64,000 bases of DNA, taken from Winogradskya humida (GTDB lineage Bacteria > Actinomycetota > Actinomycetes > Mycobacteriales > Micromonosporaceae). Under the pieces are notes generated by a model. The model was given only the letters and a program-made list of their open reading frames with translations. It was not told where the DNA came from and searched no databases. The position numbers and the translations under genes were made by a program. Below are positions 23,128 through 32,237 of this stretch, piece after piece. The stretch is taken from the NCBI RefSeq assembly GCF_016862215.1, contig NZ_BOMN01000027.1, positions 117,487 through 181,486 on the forward strand, in the 5' to 3' direction. Numbering within the stretch: the stretch's first letter is position 1; the number at the start of each line of letters is the position of its first letter.

Positions 23128-25016
23128 CCGGCCACCCCCACGATCGCGGCCAGCACGCCGAGCAGCAGCGCGCCGCCGAGGACTGCGACGGCCGCCCGGG
23201 GCAGGGCCGCGCGATGGGCGCCGGCGAGCACGGTGCCGAGCCGGGTCGTCGTGGTGCCGGTGCCTTCCACCGCGGCGTCGACCACTTTCTCGTCGAGGAG
23301 GCGTACGGCGTCGGCGAGGGCGCGCACCGGGCGTACGACCAGAAGATCCTGCACTTGATCGAGGTGGAAGCCGGCGGCGAACAACGGCCGCAACCGGCCG
23401 AGGGCCTGCGCCGGGTCCACGCCCGGGGCGGTGTGCCAGAGCCACCAGGAGCTGCCCGCACCGACGATGAGCAGCAGCAGCGGCGCCACGATCGAGACGC
23501 CGAGGTGCGGCGACTCCAGTTCGAGGGCGCTGCGGAAGCCGGGCAGGAACGCGGCGAACCCGAGCAGCACGGCGGGAACCGCGAGCACGATCAACGGCCA
23601 GCGCATAACGCCGGGCGGGTCGTGCGCGGGACCGGGCGGCACCTCGTAACGCGCGTCGTCGAAGCCGACGAACCACTCCTCGGTGCGCGAGCGGACGTGG
23701 CCGAAGAACGTGCGCAGCAGCAGGCGGGTCGCGTACCAGGCGGTGATCGCCACGCCCAGCAGGCCCGCGATCCAGACCATCCAGCCCACCCAGGCCGGCG
23801 CGGGACCGCCGCCCTCGGTGGCGTGCGCGGCCGCGACCAGCACGTTCTCCTTGGTCCAGAAGCCGGCGAGCGGCGGCACACCGGCCAGCGCACCGAGCCC
23901 CACCACAAATGCCACGAACGTCACCGGCATATGGGTACGCAGCCCGCCCATCCGCGACATGAAGTTCGTCCCGACCGCGTGGATGATCGCGCCCGCCGCC
24001 AGGAACAGCAGCGCCTTGAACGCGGCATGGGTGAGCAGATGGAACAGCGCCGCGGCGGGTGAGCCCACGGCCAGCGCCCCGGTCATGTACCCGAGCTGCG
24101 ACACCGTCGACCAGGCCAGCACCCGTTTGAGATCGTCCTGCGCGGTGGCGGCCAGCGCGCCGAGGAGCAGCGTGACCGAGGCCATCACCCCGAGCACCGC
24201 AAGCGTGACCTGCGACGCGGCGAAGAGCGGGAACAGCCGGAACACCACGAAGACCCCGGCGGCGACCATCGTGGCCGCGTGGATCAACGCGGAGATCGGC
24301 GTCGGGCCGGCCATCGCGTCCGGCAGCCAGGTGTGCAGCGGGAACTGCGCGCTCTTGCCGGCCACCCCGGCGAGGATCAGCAGCATCGCCGCCGTGTGCA
24401 CCCCCGGCTCGGCCAGCAACTCGTCGATCCGGAACGTATGGGCGTCAACGGCCAGCCAGGCGATGCCGAGCAGGAAACCGACGTCGCCCACCCGGGTCAC
24501 CACGAACGCCTTCACCGCGGCGGCCGGCGCCTCGGGCAGCCGGCGGTCGTGACCGATCAGCAGGTACGAGCAGGCGCCCATCACCTCCCAGCCGACCAGC
24601 AGCAGGACCAGGTCGTTCGCGGAGACCACCAGCAGCATCGCGCCGGTGAAGAGGGCGACCTGAGCTGCGTACGGTGCATAGCGCGGGTCGTCGTGCAGAT
24701 AGCCGACCGAATAGATCTGCACGCAGAGGGCCACGACACAGACCGCCAGCGCGACATAGAGCGCGGCCGGGCCGAGCGAGAAACTCAGGCTCACGGTCAG
24801 GTCGCCGAACCGCACCCACTCCATGCCGACCTGCACCGGAGCGTCGACCACGACGACCAGCACGATCGCGATCAGCAGCGCGAGCGCGGCGCCGGCGATC
24901 CCCAGGAAAGCAGCTGCCCTGCGCGGACCGCGATCACCCGGTCTCAAGATCAGACCCACCAGGCCCAGCAGCAACGGTACGCCCGGCAGCAGCGGAGTCA
25001 GCACCTCGGCGATCAT
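23124..25016 (-). CDS. nuoL: NADH-quinone oxidoreductase subunit L
   Basis: 630 residues from ATG 25016. The distal Mrp-type subunit of complex I. LLVGWEVMGACSYLLIG carries the TM5 Glu, GVAGKSAQFPLHTWLPDAM the TM7 Lys, LKRVLAWSTVSQLGYMTGA the TM10-11 signature. The C-terminus includes the amphipathic lateral helix region and a last membrane anchor (AVAVLGGALLLGVLAAIVG). Four-bp overlaps with nuoK and nuoM indicate tightly coupled expression. Confidence 0.95.
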   Translation of the reverse strand: MIAEVLTPLLPGVPLLLGLVGLILRPGDRGPRRAAAFLGIAGAALALLIAIVLVVVVDAPVQVGMEWVRFGDLTVSLSFSLGPAALYVALAVCVVALCVQIYSVGYLHDDPRYAPYAAQVALFTGAMLLVVSANDLVLLLVGWEVMGACSYLLIGHDRRLPEAPAAAVKAFVVTRVGDVGFLLGIAWLAVDAHTFRIDELLAEPGVHTAAMLLILAGVAGKSAQFPLHTWLPDAMAGPTPISALIHAATMVAAGVFVVFRLFPLFAASQVTLAVLGVMASVTLLLGALAATAQDDLKRVLAWSTVSQLGYMTGALAVGSPAAALFHLLTHAAFKALLFLAAGAIIHAVGTNFMSRMGGLRTHMPVTFVAFVVGLGALAGVPPLAGFWTKENVLVAAAHATEGGGPAPAWVGWMVWIAGLLGVAITAWYATRLLLRTFFGHVRSRTEEWFVGFDDARYEVPPGPAHDPPGVMRWPLIVLAVPAVLLGFAAFLPGFRSALELESPHLGVSIVAPLLLLIVGAGSSWWLWHTAPGVDPAQALGRLRPLFAAGFHLDQVQDLLVVRPVRALADAVRLLDEKVVDAAVEGTGTTTTRLGTVLAGAHRAALPRAAVAVLGGALLLGVLAAIVGVAG

Positions 25017-25324
25017 CCGGCGTTCTCCCCGTCCAACCGCACATCGTCAATGTGGACCGCCGCGCGCATCCGGTAGTACTGCAGAATGATCGCCAGGCCG
25101 ACCCCGACCTCGGCCGCCGCCAGCACAATCACGAACAGCGCAAACGCCCCGCCGCGATATCCGTTGTCCAGCGTCACGTCCGCGGTCACCAGGAGCAGGT
25201 TCACGGCGTTCAGCATCAGCTCGACCGCCATCAGGACAAGAATGGCGTTCCGGCGGCGCAGGACACCGTAGACGCCCAGCCCGAACAGCAGGGCCGCCGT
25301 CACGTACGGGATGACCGCGTGCAT
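25013..25324 (-). CDS. nuoK: NADH-quinone oxidoreductase subunit K
   Basis: 103 residues, three membrane segments. Both conserved membrane glutamates of NuoK are visible: MAVELMLNAVN (TM2) and AAEVGVGLAI (TM3), which form part of the central proton pathway. The ATG overlaps the nuoJ stop by one base (TGATG). Length is normal. Confidence 0.95.
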   Translation of the reverse strand: MHAVIPYVTAALLFGLGVYGVLRRRNAILVLMAVELMLNAVNLLLVTADVTLDNGYRGGAFALFVIVLAAAEVGVGLAIILQYYRMRAAVHIDDVRLDGENAG

Positions 25325-25977
25325 CAGGACCCGTCCTTCTGCTTCTCGCGCTCCGGCTCTTCAACCCGCTGCGGGCTGGGGTCGGGCTGCTGCGCACTGA
25401 CGTTGGGCCGCTGCGGGCCGGGAGTGGGCTGCTGCGCGCCGGGGGTGGGCTGCTGCGGCTGCGGGCCCGGGGTGGGCTTTGGGGCACCGATGTCGGGGCG
25501 GGACAGGATAATCGCGCCGACCAGGGCGGAGAGGAGCAGGATGGAGAGGACTTCGAACGGGAGGACCCAGTTGCCGAAGAGCTCGGCGCCCATCCGCTCG
25601 GTCGTTCCCGGAGCCGGCATCCCGTAACGCACCCAGCGGAACGCGTCCACGAACAACGCCGCCAGGCCCAGCCCGACCCCGCCCCCGACAACCAACGCCG
25701 GCCAGGCCGGACGGTCCAGGTCGGCGGACGGGCCGATCGGCGCCCGCGTCAGCATCACCGCGAACAGCAGCAGCACAACAACCGCGCCGACATAGACCAG
25801 CACCTGCACCCAGGCAACGAGCTCGGCGCCGAGAACCAGGTAGAGACCCGCCATCGCACCGAGGCTGATCACCAGGTAGAGGCCGGCCCGCACGATCTGA
25901 GTGCTGGTGACTACCAGCGTCCCCGACCCTACGGCGACAGCCCCGAGCGCCAGCAACAGCGCATCGGCGACCGTCAC
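25324..25977 (-). CDS. nuoJ: NADH-quinone oxidoreductase subunit J with Pro/Gln-rich tail
   Basis: 217 residues from GTG 25977, in a GTGA overlap with nuoI. Five membrane segments; [21 protein letters not shown] contains the conserved TM3 region with the pi-bulge that gates the E-channel. After the last helix ([10 protein letters not shown]) the protein adds about 50 residues rich in Pro, Gln and Gly (units like PTPGPQ), ending KQKDGS. Typical NuoJ ends soon after TM5, so this disordered cytoplasmic tail is an addition. Confidence 0.93.
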   Translation of the reverse strand: MTVADALLLALGAVAVGSGTLVVTSTQIVRAGLYLVISLGAMAGLYLVLGAELVAWVQVLVYVGAVVVLLLFAVMLTRAPIGPSADLDRPAWPALVVGGGVGLGLAALFVDAFRWVRYGMPAPGTTERMGAELFGNWVLPFEVLSILLLSALVGAIILSRPDIGAPKPTPGPQPQQPTPGAQQPTPGPQRPNVSAQQPDPSPQRVEEPEREKQKDGS

Positions 25978-26708
25978 TGCCCCGGCTCCGGCGCCGCAGT
26001 CGGCCCAGACGCTGCGGGCGGCTCTGGAGCTGCAGTCGGTCCGGAAGCTGCAGTCGGCCCAGGAGCTGCGGGCGGCTCTGGAGCTGCAGTCGGCCCAGGA
26101 GCTGCGGGCGGCTCGGGGGTTGCGGTTGTGGGGGGCTTTGGGCGTACTGATGGCCTGGCGGTTTTGGCGGCGGTGGCCGCTCCCGGGCCGGCGAGCTTGC
26201 GGGTCGCGGTGGCCTCTTCCTTGGAGGGTTCGCCCAGGACATCGTGCGCGGGCGGTGCGGGGACCGTCGGCATCCACGCGGCCAGCCGGTTCTTGTCGTG
26301 CAGCAGGTCGAGGACGTCCGTTTCCGCGTACTCGAACTCGGGCGACCAGTGCAGGGCGTCGAACGGGCAGACCTCGATGCAGATGCCGCAGTACATGCAC
26401 AGCGAGAAGTCGATGTCGAACTTGTCGAGCACATTGCGCTGCCGCGGCCGCGCGGCGCCCGGGACGACGACTTCTTCCTTGTGCGAGTCGATGTAGATGC
26501 ACCAGTCCGGGCACTCCCGGGCACAGAGCATGCAGACGGTGCAGTTCTCCTCGAGCAGCGCGATGACGCCCCGCGAGCGCGGCGGCAGGTCGGGCTCGAC
26601 ATCGGGATACTGCTGGGTGGTCGACCGCTTGGTCAACGTCTTGAGCGTGACGGCGAGCCCGTTGACCAGGCCCTTGCCAGGCGTGGACCGCTCTGCCTGC
26701 TCACTCAT
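25974..26708 (-). CDS. nuoI: NADH-quinone oxidoreductase subunit I with repetitive Pro/Ala tail
   Basis: 244 residues from ATG 26708 ([11 protein letters not shown]). Two complete 4Fe-4S motifs, [12 protein letters not shown] and [12 protein letters not shown], place the N6a/N6b clusters, so the subunit should be able to pass electrons. The globular part ends near residue 165. The last 75 residues are an imperfect repeat of [11 protein letters not shown] units, encoded by a repetitive stretch at about 25990-26120. First gene of the nuoIJKLMN operon; upstream 311 bp hold no other nuo gene. Confidence 0.94.
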   Translation of the reverse strand: MSEQAERSTPGKGLVNGLAVTLKTLTKRSTTQQYPDVEPDLPPRSRGVIALLEENCTVCMLCARECPDWCIYIDSHKEEVVVPGAARPRQRNVLDKFDIDFSLCMYCGICIEVCPFDALHWSPEFEYAETDVLDLLHDKNRLAAWMPTVPAPPAHDVLGEPSKEEATATRKLAGPGAATAAKTARPSVRPKPPTTATPEPPAAPGPTAAPEPPAAPGPTAASGPTAAPEPPAASGPTAAPEPGQ

Positions 26709-27019
26709 AAGGCCATATCCTGCCCGGTCCCGCCCGCAGAGGCGAGAACACCCCCACCACATCTTCCCGTGCGGCGTCGCGGCCCCCACCAGAAAATCAG
26801 TGCTCGCCTCATCGCCGCGCCTCCAAAAACCCACCGTGACTACGCAGAAGTAACTCAGAGTGATCGCGCAGGGGCAGGTTTGCGCAGTGAGGGCGTGAAG
26901 ATCATTTTCAGGGGTTTCACAGATTAACTTGTAAATAATGATGATCGTCAGTTTGATGGGCGTGTGTCCGGTTAAGACGTGTGCGACAGCAAACGTTCGA
27001 CCACAATGGAGGGACACCT
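26709..27019. other. Intergenic region between nuoI and the secreted-protein gene
   Basis: No open frame that I can support. The right 100 bp are unusually A+T-rich for this genome (around 26920-26950, with TTGTAAATAATGATGATCG) and probably hold the promoter of the secreted-protein gene on the plus strand. The left part should carry the promoter of the nuoI operon. I see no repeat or known operator. Confidence 0.4.
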
Positions 27020-27430
27020 ATGACTGTCAAGAACCGGGTCATCACCGCCACATTCGCCGCCGCCGGGCTTGCAGGTCTGCTCGGAGCCGCAGCTCAGCCC
27101 GCTGCCGCCGCGCCCGAACTGCTCGCCGCACCCTGCGTGCAGAAGATCGCCGTCGTGAACAACGGTGGGTTCGTCATCAACTTCCAGATCACTACCCGCG
27201 ACGGGGCTCTCTCCGCGGCGACCGACGACTACCCGATCAACGAGTGGCGTCTGGTCGACCTCACCTCGACCCCGCTGACCGAGGGCTCCGACGTCCGGCC
27301 CCTCGTGCACGCCACAGCCGGTGACGACGTGCTGGGCAACAGCTTCGTGTCGTACTGCACGAACGGGCAGACCGCGACCTACACGGCCAGCGGCACCACG
27401 CTGAACTACACCGTGACGCTGCTGACCTGA
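27020..27430 (+). CDS. Small secreted protein of unknown function
   Basis: 136 residues from ATG 27020 behind GGAGGG. A Sec signal peptide is clear (MTVKNRVITATFAAAGLAGL, with cleavage after an AQPAAAA-type site near residue 33). The mature 100 residues look beta-rich, with two Cys (PCVQK and SYCTNG) that can form one disulfide, as in small extracellular actinobacterial beta-sandwich proteins. No catalytic motif. It interrupts the nuo gene order between nuoI and nuoH. Confidence 0.75.
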   Translation: MTVKNRVITATFAAAGLAGLLGAAAQPAAAAPELLAAPCVQKIAVVNNGGFVINFQITTRDGALSAATDDYPINEWRLVDLTSTPLTEGSDVRPLVHATAGDDVLGNSFVSYCTNGQTATYTASGTTLNYTVTLLT

Positions 27431-27462
27431 TCCATGTAGTTTCCCAGCTCCAAAGCGGACAA

Positions 27463-27493
27463 TGGCCGGGCGCACCGCAACTGCGCCCGGCCA
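27463..27493. terminator. Bidirectional hairpin terminator
   Basis: Arms 27463-27474 (TGGCCGGGCGCA) and 27482-27493 (TGCGCCCGGCCA) are perfectly complementary over 12 bp with a 7-base loop. It lies between the convergent secreted-protein and serine hydrolase genes and can stop both. Confidence 0.8.
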
Positions 27494-27508
27494 CCCCGCG
27501 TTCTCAGC

Positions 27509-28684
27509 TCACTTCGTGGCGCACAGGGCCATGTCGACGAACTCCATCACGCCGTTCGCCTGATCCTCGGTGGACGGCAGCGAGGTCACCGCAACCTGCA
27601 CCGCCCGTCCGTTCCCGGCCACCCCACCGCGGGTCTCGTAACCGGGGATGTCACCGCCGTGCCCCCAGGCCAGACCGCCGCAGGTGAGCGGGAAACCCAT
27701 GAGGCCGAGCCCGTACCGTGCGCCCGGAATGAAGTCGATGGTCTCCACGGTTTTCTTCATCTCGGCGAGCTGGGCGGCCGGCATCAGCTTGCCGTCGAGC
27801 AGCGCGGTGAAAAACTTGTTCAGGTCCGAGGGGGTGCCCACCATCTGCCCGGCGGCCCAGCCCCACGACGGGTCCAGGTCGGTGACGTCGAGCAGCTTGC
27901 CGGTGTCCTCCGGCGTGTACCCGTTCGGGTGCCGCTCCCGGATGACCTCTTCCCCGACCGGCGGGAAGTAGGTGTGCTTCAGCCCCGCCCGCGCGATGAC
28001 CCGCCTGGTCACCTCTTCGATGATCGGCCGCCCGGTGACCTTCTCCACGAGCAGCCCCGCGACGACGTAGTTCGTGTTGCTGTAGGACCAGCTCGTCCCG
28101 GGCGCGAAGATCGCCGGATGGGCCAGCGCGGCATCGAGCAGATCCCGCGGCTCGAAATACCGGTGCAGGTCCGTCTCATCCTCGAGCTCGAGATAGTCCG
28201 TGTAGTTCGGCAGCCCGCTCGTGTGCTGCAACAACTGCCGCACCGTGATCTTGCGCCCGTCGATCCCGTCGCCGCGCAACAGCCCCGGCAGATAGGTCTC
28301 CACGGGAGCGTCCAGCACGACCTTCTTCTCGGCCACCAGCTGAAGAACGACAACCGAGACAAAAGTCTTCGTATTACTGCCGATCCGCACCTGGCCGTCG
28401 ACCGGCACAGCCCGGTGCGTCCCCACCTGAGCAACCCCGGCAACCAGATCACGGGTACGCCCACCGCGCGCCTCCACACTCGCCAGCGCCCCCGGCCACC
28501 CGTCCGCAGCCACGATCCCCCGCAACCCGTCAAGCACCGGATCCTTCGCTGCGTCCTGGGCTTGCTGGGGCTGGGCGAGCGGATGTCGGACGGCCGCGGC
28601 GGCGGGCTGGGCGGTTGCTGCCAGGACCGCGAAGGCCGTGACAGCAGCGGCGACGTGGCGGCCGGACAAGCGTCGCACGGACAT
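27509..28684 (-). CDS. Secreted serine hydrolase, class C beta-lactamase/DD-peptidase family
   Basis: 391 residues with a signal peptide (RHVAAAVTAFAVLAATAQPAAAA). Penicillin-binding motifs are complete: SNTK (Ser-x-x-Lys) at about residue 103, YSNTNY as the Tyr-x-Asn motif, and HGGDIPG as the third motif. This is the D-alanyl-D-alanine carboxypeptidase/AmpC-like S12 family; it may trim peptidoglycan peptides or hydrolyse esters or beta-lactams. It sits on the same strand as the nuo genes but with its own upstream gap of 114 bp. Confidence 0.88.
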   Translation of the reverse strand: MSVRRLSGRHVAAAVTAFAVLAATAQPAAAAVRHPLAQPQQAQDAAKDPVLDGLRGIVAADGWPGALASVEARGGRTRDLVAGVAQVGTHRAVPVDGQVRIGSNTKTFVSVVVLQLVAEKKVVLDAPVETYLPGLLRGDGIDGRKITVRQLLQHTSGLPNYTDYLELEDETDLHRYFEPRDLLDAALAHPAIFAPGTSWSYSNTNYVVAGLLVEKVTGRPIIEEVTRRVIARAGLKHTYFPPVGEEVIRERHPNGYTPEDTGKLLDVTDLDPSWGWAAGQMVGTPSDLNKFFTALLDGKLMPAAQLAEMKKTVETIDFIPGARYGLGLMGFPLTCGGLAWGHGGDIPGYETRGGVAGNGRAVQVAVTSLPSTEDQANGVMEFVDMALCATK

Positions 28685-28798
28685 GTGAACTCCTCGGAGT
28701 CGTCGATTACCTGACTCCTATGAGCCTCGACGACACAGCGACCCGAATCGATACAGCCAGCGGGCCGAACCGGGTAGGGCTACCACTACCCGCGCCGG

Positions 28799-29758
28799 TT
28801 AGAGCGCGACCTTCACGGCGGCGGTCAGGACGAGCTGGGCGAGCGAGACCGGGACGAGGATCAGCCAGCAGAGTCGCTGGAGCTGGTCCTCGCGCATGCG
28901 GGGGTAGGTCACGCGGAGCCAGATGATGACGAAGGCGACCGCGAAGATCTTCAGGAGCGTCCAGAGCCAGCCGAGATGGTCCGAGGCCGGTCCGTGCCAG
29001 CCGCCCAGGAACAGGACCGTGGTCAGGGCGGCGATCACGACGATGCCCACATATTCGGCGAGCAGGAAGAAGGCGAAGCGGAGGCCGGTGTATTCGGTCA
29101 TGTAGCCGAACACGAGCTCCGAGTCGGCGATCGGCATGTCGAACGGAGGCCGGCGGATCTCGGCAAGACCGGAGATGAAGAAGACCAGGGCGGCCGGCGC
29201 CTGCCACAGCAGCCACCACGGGTTCCACGCCTCGACGATGCCGGGCAGGCTCAGGGTGCCCGCCGCCATGGCGATGCTCGCCGCGGACAGCACAAGGGGC
29301 AGCTCGTAGCCGAGAAGCTGAGCGGCGCCGCGCAGACCGCCGAGCAGGCTGTACTTGTTGGCGGACGCCCAGGCAGCCATCAGCACGGCCACCACGCCGA
29401 TGCCGAGGACGGCGAGGACGAAGAACAACCCGACGTCGAGGGACTGAGCGACAAGGCCGCCGGGCCCGAGCGGGATGACCAGGATGACCACTAGGTACGG
29501 AAAGAGCGCCACCATCGGCGCCAGCCGGAACACCGCCCGGTCGGCATCACGCGGGGTGATGTCCTCCTTCTGCACGAACTTGACCCCGTCGGCCACCAGC
29601 TGCGCCCAGCCGTGGAACCCACCCGCATACATCGGACCGAGGCGGCCCTGCATGTGCGCCATCACCTTGTGTTCCGCCTGCCCGACGACCAGCGGCAGCA
29701 CGAGGAACCCGATGAGGACCGCAACGACCCGCACCAGCAGGTCCAGCCAGAGCGGCAT
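28799..29758 (-). CDS. nuoH: NADH-quinone oxidoreductase subunit H
   Basis: 319 residues, eight membrane segments. The quinone-site signature is intact: RPPFDMPIADSELVFGY followed by TEYTGLRFAFFLLAEY, and EHKVMAHMQGRLGP at the N-terminus. NuoH anchors the peripheral arm and holds the quinone tunnel together with NuoB and NuoD. The ATG overlaps the nuoC stop by one base. nuoD, normally between nuoC and nuoH, is absent here. Confidence 0.95.
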   Translation of the reverse strand: MPLWLDLLVRVVAVLIGFLVLPLVVGQAEHKVMAHMQGRLGPMYAGGFHGWAQLVADGVKFVQKEDITPRDADRAVFRLAPMVALFPYLVVILVIPLGPGGLVAQSLDVGLFFVLAVLGIGVVAVLMAAWASANKYSLLGGLRGAAQLLGYELPLVLSAASIAMAAGTLSLPGIVEAWNPWWLLWQAPAALVFFISGLAEIRRPPFDMPIADSELVFGYMTEYTGLRFAFFLLAEYVGIVVIAALTTVLFLGGWHGPASDHLGWLWTLLKIFAVAFVIIWLRVTYPRMREDQLQRLCWLILVPVSLAQLVLTAAVKVAL

Positions 29759-30612
29759 CAGCCCTCCCCCTCAGCCTCGGTCGAAGCCTCACCCGCAGGC
29801 GCGGCCGGAGGGGCAGGCGCAGCAGGCGCAGCAGGCGCAGCAGGCGCAGCAGGCGCAGCAGGCGCAGCAGGCGCAGCAGGCGCAGCAGGAGGGACGGCCG
29901 CGGCAGGCGCAGAAGGGCGGTCGCCCGGAGCAGGACGGGCGGGGCGGTCGGCAGGCGCGCGGCGGGCGGGGGTTTCCGGGGGTGGGACCTTGCCCTTGAG
30001 GGGGCCCCAGTCGTTCGGGTCGGGGACACCGGGGGGTCTGATCGGGGCTCGTTTGGCGGTGCCGGCTTCGGATTCGCCGGGCTCTTTGGCGCCGGGCCAG
30101 GACTTGGCGACGCGGGAGGCGAGGATGAATTCCTTGCGCATGGGGTGGCCCTGGAAGCCGGGCGGCAGGAGGAGGGGGCTGAGGTCGGGGTGGCGGGTGA
30201 AGGCGATGCCGAACATTTCGTGGGTTTCGCGCTCGTGCCAGGAGGCGCCCGGGAAGAGGTCGGTGACCGATTCGATGACGGGGGTGTCGCGGGGGATGCG
30301 GGCTCTGATCAGGATGCCGTGTTTGCGGCGGGTGGACCAGAGGTGGGCGACGACGGTGAAGCCCTCGGATTCCTCGTCGACGGCGGAGAGCCAGTCGAAG
30401 AAGTCGCAGCCGAGGGCGCCCTGGTCGCGGGCGGCGTCGAGGGCGGTCCACCAGAGGGCGGCGGGCACGTCGAGGACGGCCCGGGCATAGGCGCCGCCGC
30501 CGCCGGAGACGCTCGCGGTGATCGCCGATGGGTCCACCGGCGCGTCGGTATTGTCGGCTGTCAGCAGCGCGACCATCCGCTCGCCGACCTCTTCGGGCGT
30601 CATGGCGTTCAT
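29758..30612 (-). CDS. nuoC: NADH-quinone oxidoreductase subunit C with long Pro/Ala tail
   Basis: 284 residues from ATG 30612 (or ATG 30603). The 30-kDa subunit domain lies at residues about 40-170: CDFFDWLSAVDEESEGF, IESVTDLFPGASWHERETHE and MFGIAFTRHPDLSPLLLPPGF, the family signature. The last 110 residues are low-complexity Pro/Ala/Arg, including a run of Pro-Ala-Ala triplets from a 9-bp tandem repeat. It is not fused to NuoD. NuoC helps assemble the peripheral arm. Confidence 0.92.
   Translation of the reverse strand: MNAMTPEEVGERMVALLTADNTDAPVDPSAITASVSGGGGAYARAVLDVPAALWWTALDAARDQGALGCDFFDWLSAVDEESEGFTVVAHLWSTRRKHGILIRARIPRDTPVIESVTDLFPGASWHERETHEMFGIAFTRHPDLSPLLLPPGFQGHPMRKEFILASRVAKSWPGAKEPGESEAGTAKRAPIRPPGVPDPNDWGPLKGKVPPPETPARRAPADRPARPAPGDRPSAPAAAVPPAAPAAPAAPAAPAAPAAPAAPAAPAPPAAPAGEASTEAEGEG
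29816..29887. repeat. Eight perfect 9-bp tandem repeats inside nuoC
   Basis: The unit GGCGCAGCA occurs eight times without error from 29816 to 29887. In the nuoC frame it codes Pro-Ala-Ala triplets, so copy number changes keep the frame and only lengthen or shorten the tail. The lack of mismatches suggests recent expansion. Confidence 0.9.
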
Positions 30613-30676
30613 CCTATGGGCCCGCCGGAATCTGCTCGGCGACGCGGCGCAACCCTGTGGATAACTCGGGCGTGTA

Positions 30677-31225
30677 GTGGTCGTGACATCGGAGGCGATA
30701 GCGATAAGACACGAGCCGGCGACCGCCGTGCCTGCCCCGCAAGTGTCGTTCGACGAGTTGTACGCCGCGCACTACGCCGATCTGACGGTGCAGCTGTACG
30801 CGTACTTCGGTGATCGGCAGGAGGCGCAGGACGTGGTTCAGGAGGCGTTCTGCCGTGCGCTGGCACGGTGGCGGGCCGTGGCGGCGTACGACGATCCGGT
30901 TGCCTGGATCCGCCGGGTGGCCTGGAATCTGGCGGTCAGCAAGTGGCGGCGGACCAGGACGGCGTTGTCGTTCCTGCGGAAGCATCGGGCCGCGGACGAG
31001 CAGGTGGCCGGGCCGAGCCCGGAGCGGGTGGCGCTGGTCGCCGCGCTGGCCACGTTGCCGGCTACGCAACGGCGGGCCACGGTGCTGCACTATCTGGCCG
31101 ATATGTCCATCGCGGAGATCGCCGACCGGGAGGGCGTACCCGAGGGAACTGTGAAGTCCTGGTTGTTCCGGGCCCGCGCCTCGCTGGCCGCTCAGCTCAC
31201 CACCGAGGAGGTGCGAAATGCCTGA
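30677..31225 (+). CDS. ECF sigma factor, SigE-family type
   Basis: 182 residues from GTG 30677. Region 2 is VSFDELYAAHYADLTVQLYA, GDRQEAQDVVQEAFCRAL and DPVAWIRRVAWNLAVSKWRR; region 4 is TLPATQRRATVLHYLADMSI, AEIADREGVPEGTVKSWLFRAR. It directs RNA polymerase to stress or envelope promoters. It is coupled to the next membrane protein by an 8-bp overlap and divergent from nuoC with 64 bp between starts. Confidence 0.9.
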   Translation: MVVTSEAIAIRHEPATAVPAPQVSFDELYAAHYADLTVQLYAYFGDRQEAQDVVQEAFCRALARWRAVAAYDDPVAWIRRVAWNLAVSKWRRTRTALSFLRKHRAADEQVAGPSPERVALVAALATLPATQRRATVLHYLADMSIAEIADREGVPEGTVKSWLFRARASLAAQLTTEEVRNA

Positions 31226-32237
31226 TCACATCGAGAACCTGTTCGCCGGGCTGCGCGCCGACACGTTGCCCCAGGTGCTGCCGCCGGGGACGGGCGCGGC
31301 CCGCCGGACCGTACGCCGTCGCAAGACGATCCGGCTCGTCTCGGTCGCTACCGCGGCGCTCGCCGTCGCGGGGGTGGTCACGGTGGCCGGGTTGCCGCGG
31401 ATGAGCGATCGCCAGCAGCCCGTCGCTGCGAGCCAATGGGTGTCCAAAGCCCGCGCGGCCGTCCTTGAACGGCATGGCGAGGGCCACGGGGATGTAGATG
31501 TCACCATCGCCGGCCGTCAGGCGTCGGACGGCACGGTCACCGCTGACGGGACGGCGTACTTCGACGACGTGAACCCGGCCGGTTACACGCTGACGGTGGC
31601 GTGCGGGGGTCCCGGCGTACTGACAGTGGCCACGAGCTTGACCCATGACTCGGGTGACCCGATCGATCTGGGTGGGCAGGTCCTGACCTGTGGAGCGGAG
31701 CCGGAAGCGGCTGATCTGCAGTTCCGGGTGCAGAGCACAGGCACGCTGACGGTGTCGCTGAGCGGTGACGCGCAGGCTGTGGGCTCAGCCGGGTACGCCC
31801 TCGCGCTGTATCTGAACGCGGACAGCGGGGAGCCCGCCACGGTGAGCCCGCAGGCCAGGTACAACGTCGGTCGGGCCAACAGCCTGCTCTCGGCCGGCCC
31901 GGAGACTCAGCAGGACTCGTTGACGACCGAGGCGGACAGCCAGTCGACGATTGTCGAGACGAAGAAGGCGGGCGAGTATCAGTTGCGGGTCGCCTGCGCG
32001 GGCGGGGGCAGCGTCCAGTTGATCGTGGGCCAGATGGAGCTGAAGAACGGCACGTTCGTCCAGCACGAAGGCTTTGTCTTCGAGGACACCGTGCAGTGCG
32101 TCGATGTCGGCCCGACGCCGTACCCGGGCCTGATCGACCTGCCGATGCCGAAGAACTCCGCGGTCTCGGTGACGATCAAGCCCGACGAGGCCGCACGCAA
32201 CACGGCCGGCCTGGCCTTCACGCTCCAAAGGAGCTAG
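31218..32237 (+). CDS. Membrane protein partner of the ECF sigma factor (possible anti-sigma)
   Basis: 339 residues. A short cytoplasmic part (MPDHIENLFAGLRADTLPQV), rich in Arg before one membrane segment (LVSVATAALAVAGVVTVAGL), then about 270 extracytoplasmic residues that look beta-rich (TVSLSGDAQAVGSAGYALAL, YQLRVACAGGGSVQLIVGQ). No His-x3-Cys-x2-Cys zinc anti-sigma motif is present. The gene overlap with the sigma factor gene and topology suggest a sensor or anti-sigma role, which is inference. Confidence 0.7.
   Translation: MPDHIENLFAGLRADTLPQVLPPGTGAARRTVRRRKTIRLVSVATAALAVAGVVTVAGLPRMSDRQQPVAASQWVSKARAAVLERHGEGHGDVDVTIAGRQASDGTVTADGTAYFDDVNPAGYTLTVACGGPGVLTVATSLTHDSGDPIDLGGQVLTCGAEPEAADLQFRVQSTGTLTVSLSGDAQAVGSAGYALALYLNADSGEPATVSPQARYNVGRANSLLSAGPETQQDSLTTEADSQSTIVETKKAGEYQLRVACAGGGSVQLIVGQMELKNGTFVQHEGFVFEDTVQCVDVGPTPYPGLIDLPMPKNSAVSVTIKPDEAARNTAGLAFTLQRS

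Noticed and set aside
29475..30490. Ala/Gly-rich plus-strand frames opposite nuoH/nuoC
   Set aside because: They are shadows of the 9-bp repeat and of GC-rich codons; nuoC and nuoH are certain on the minus strand.
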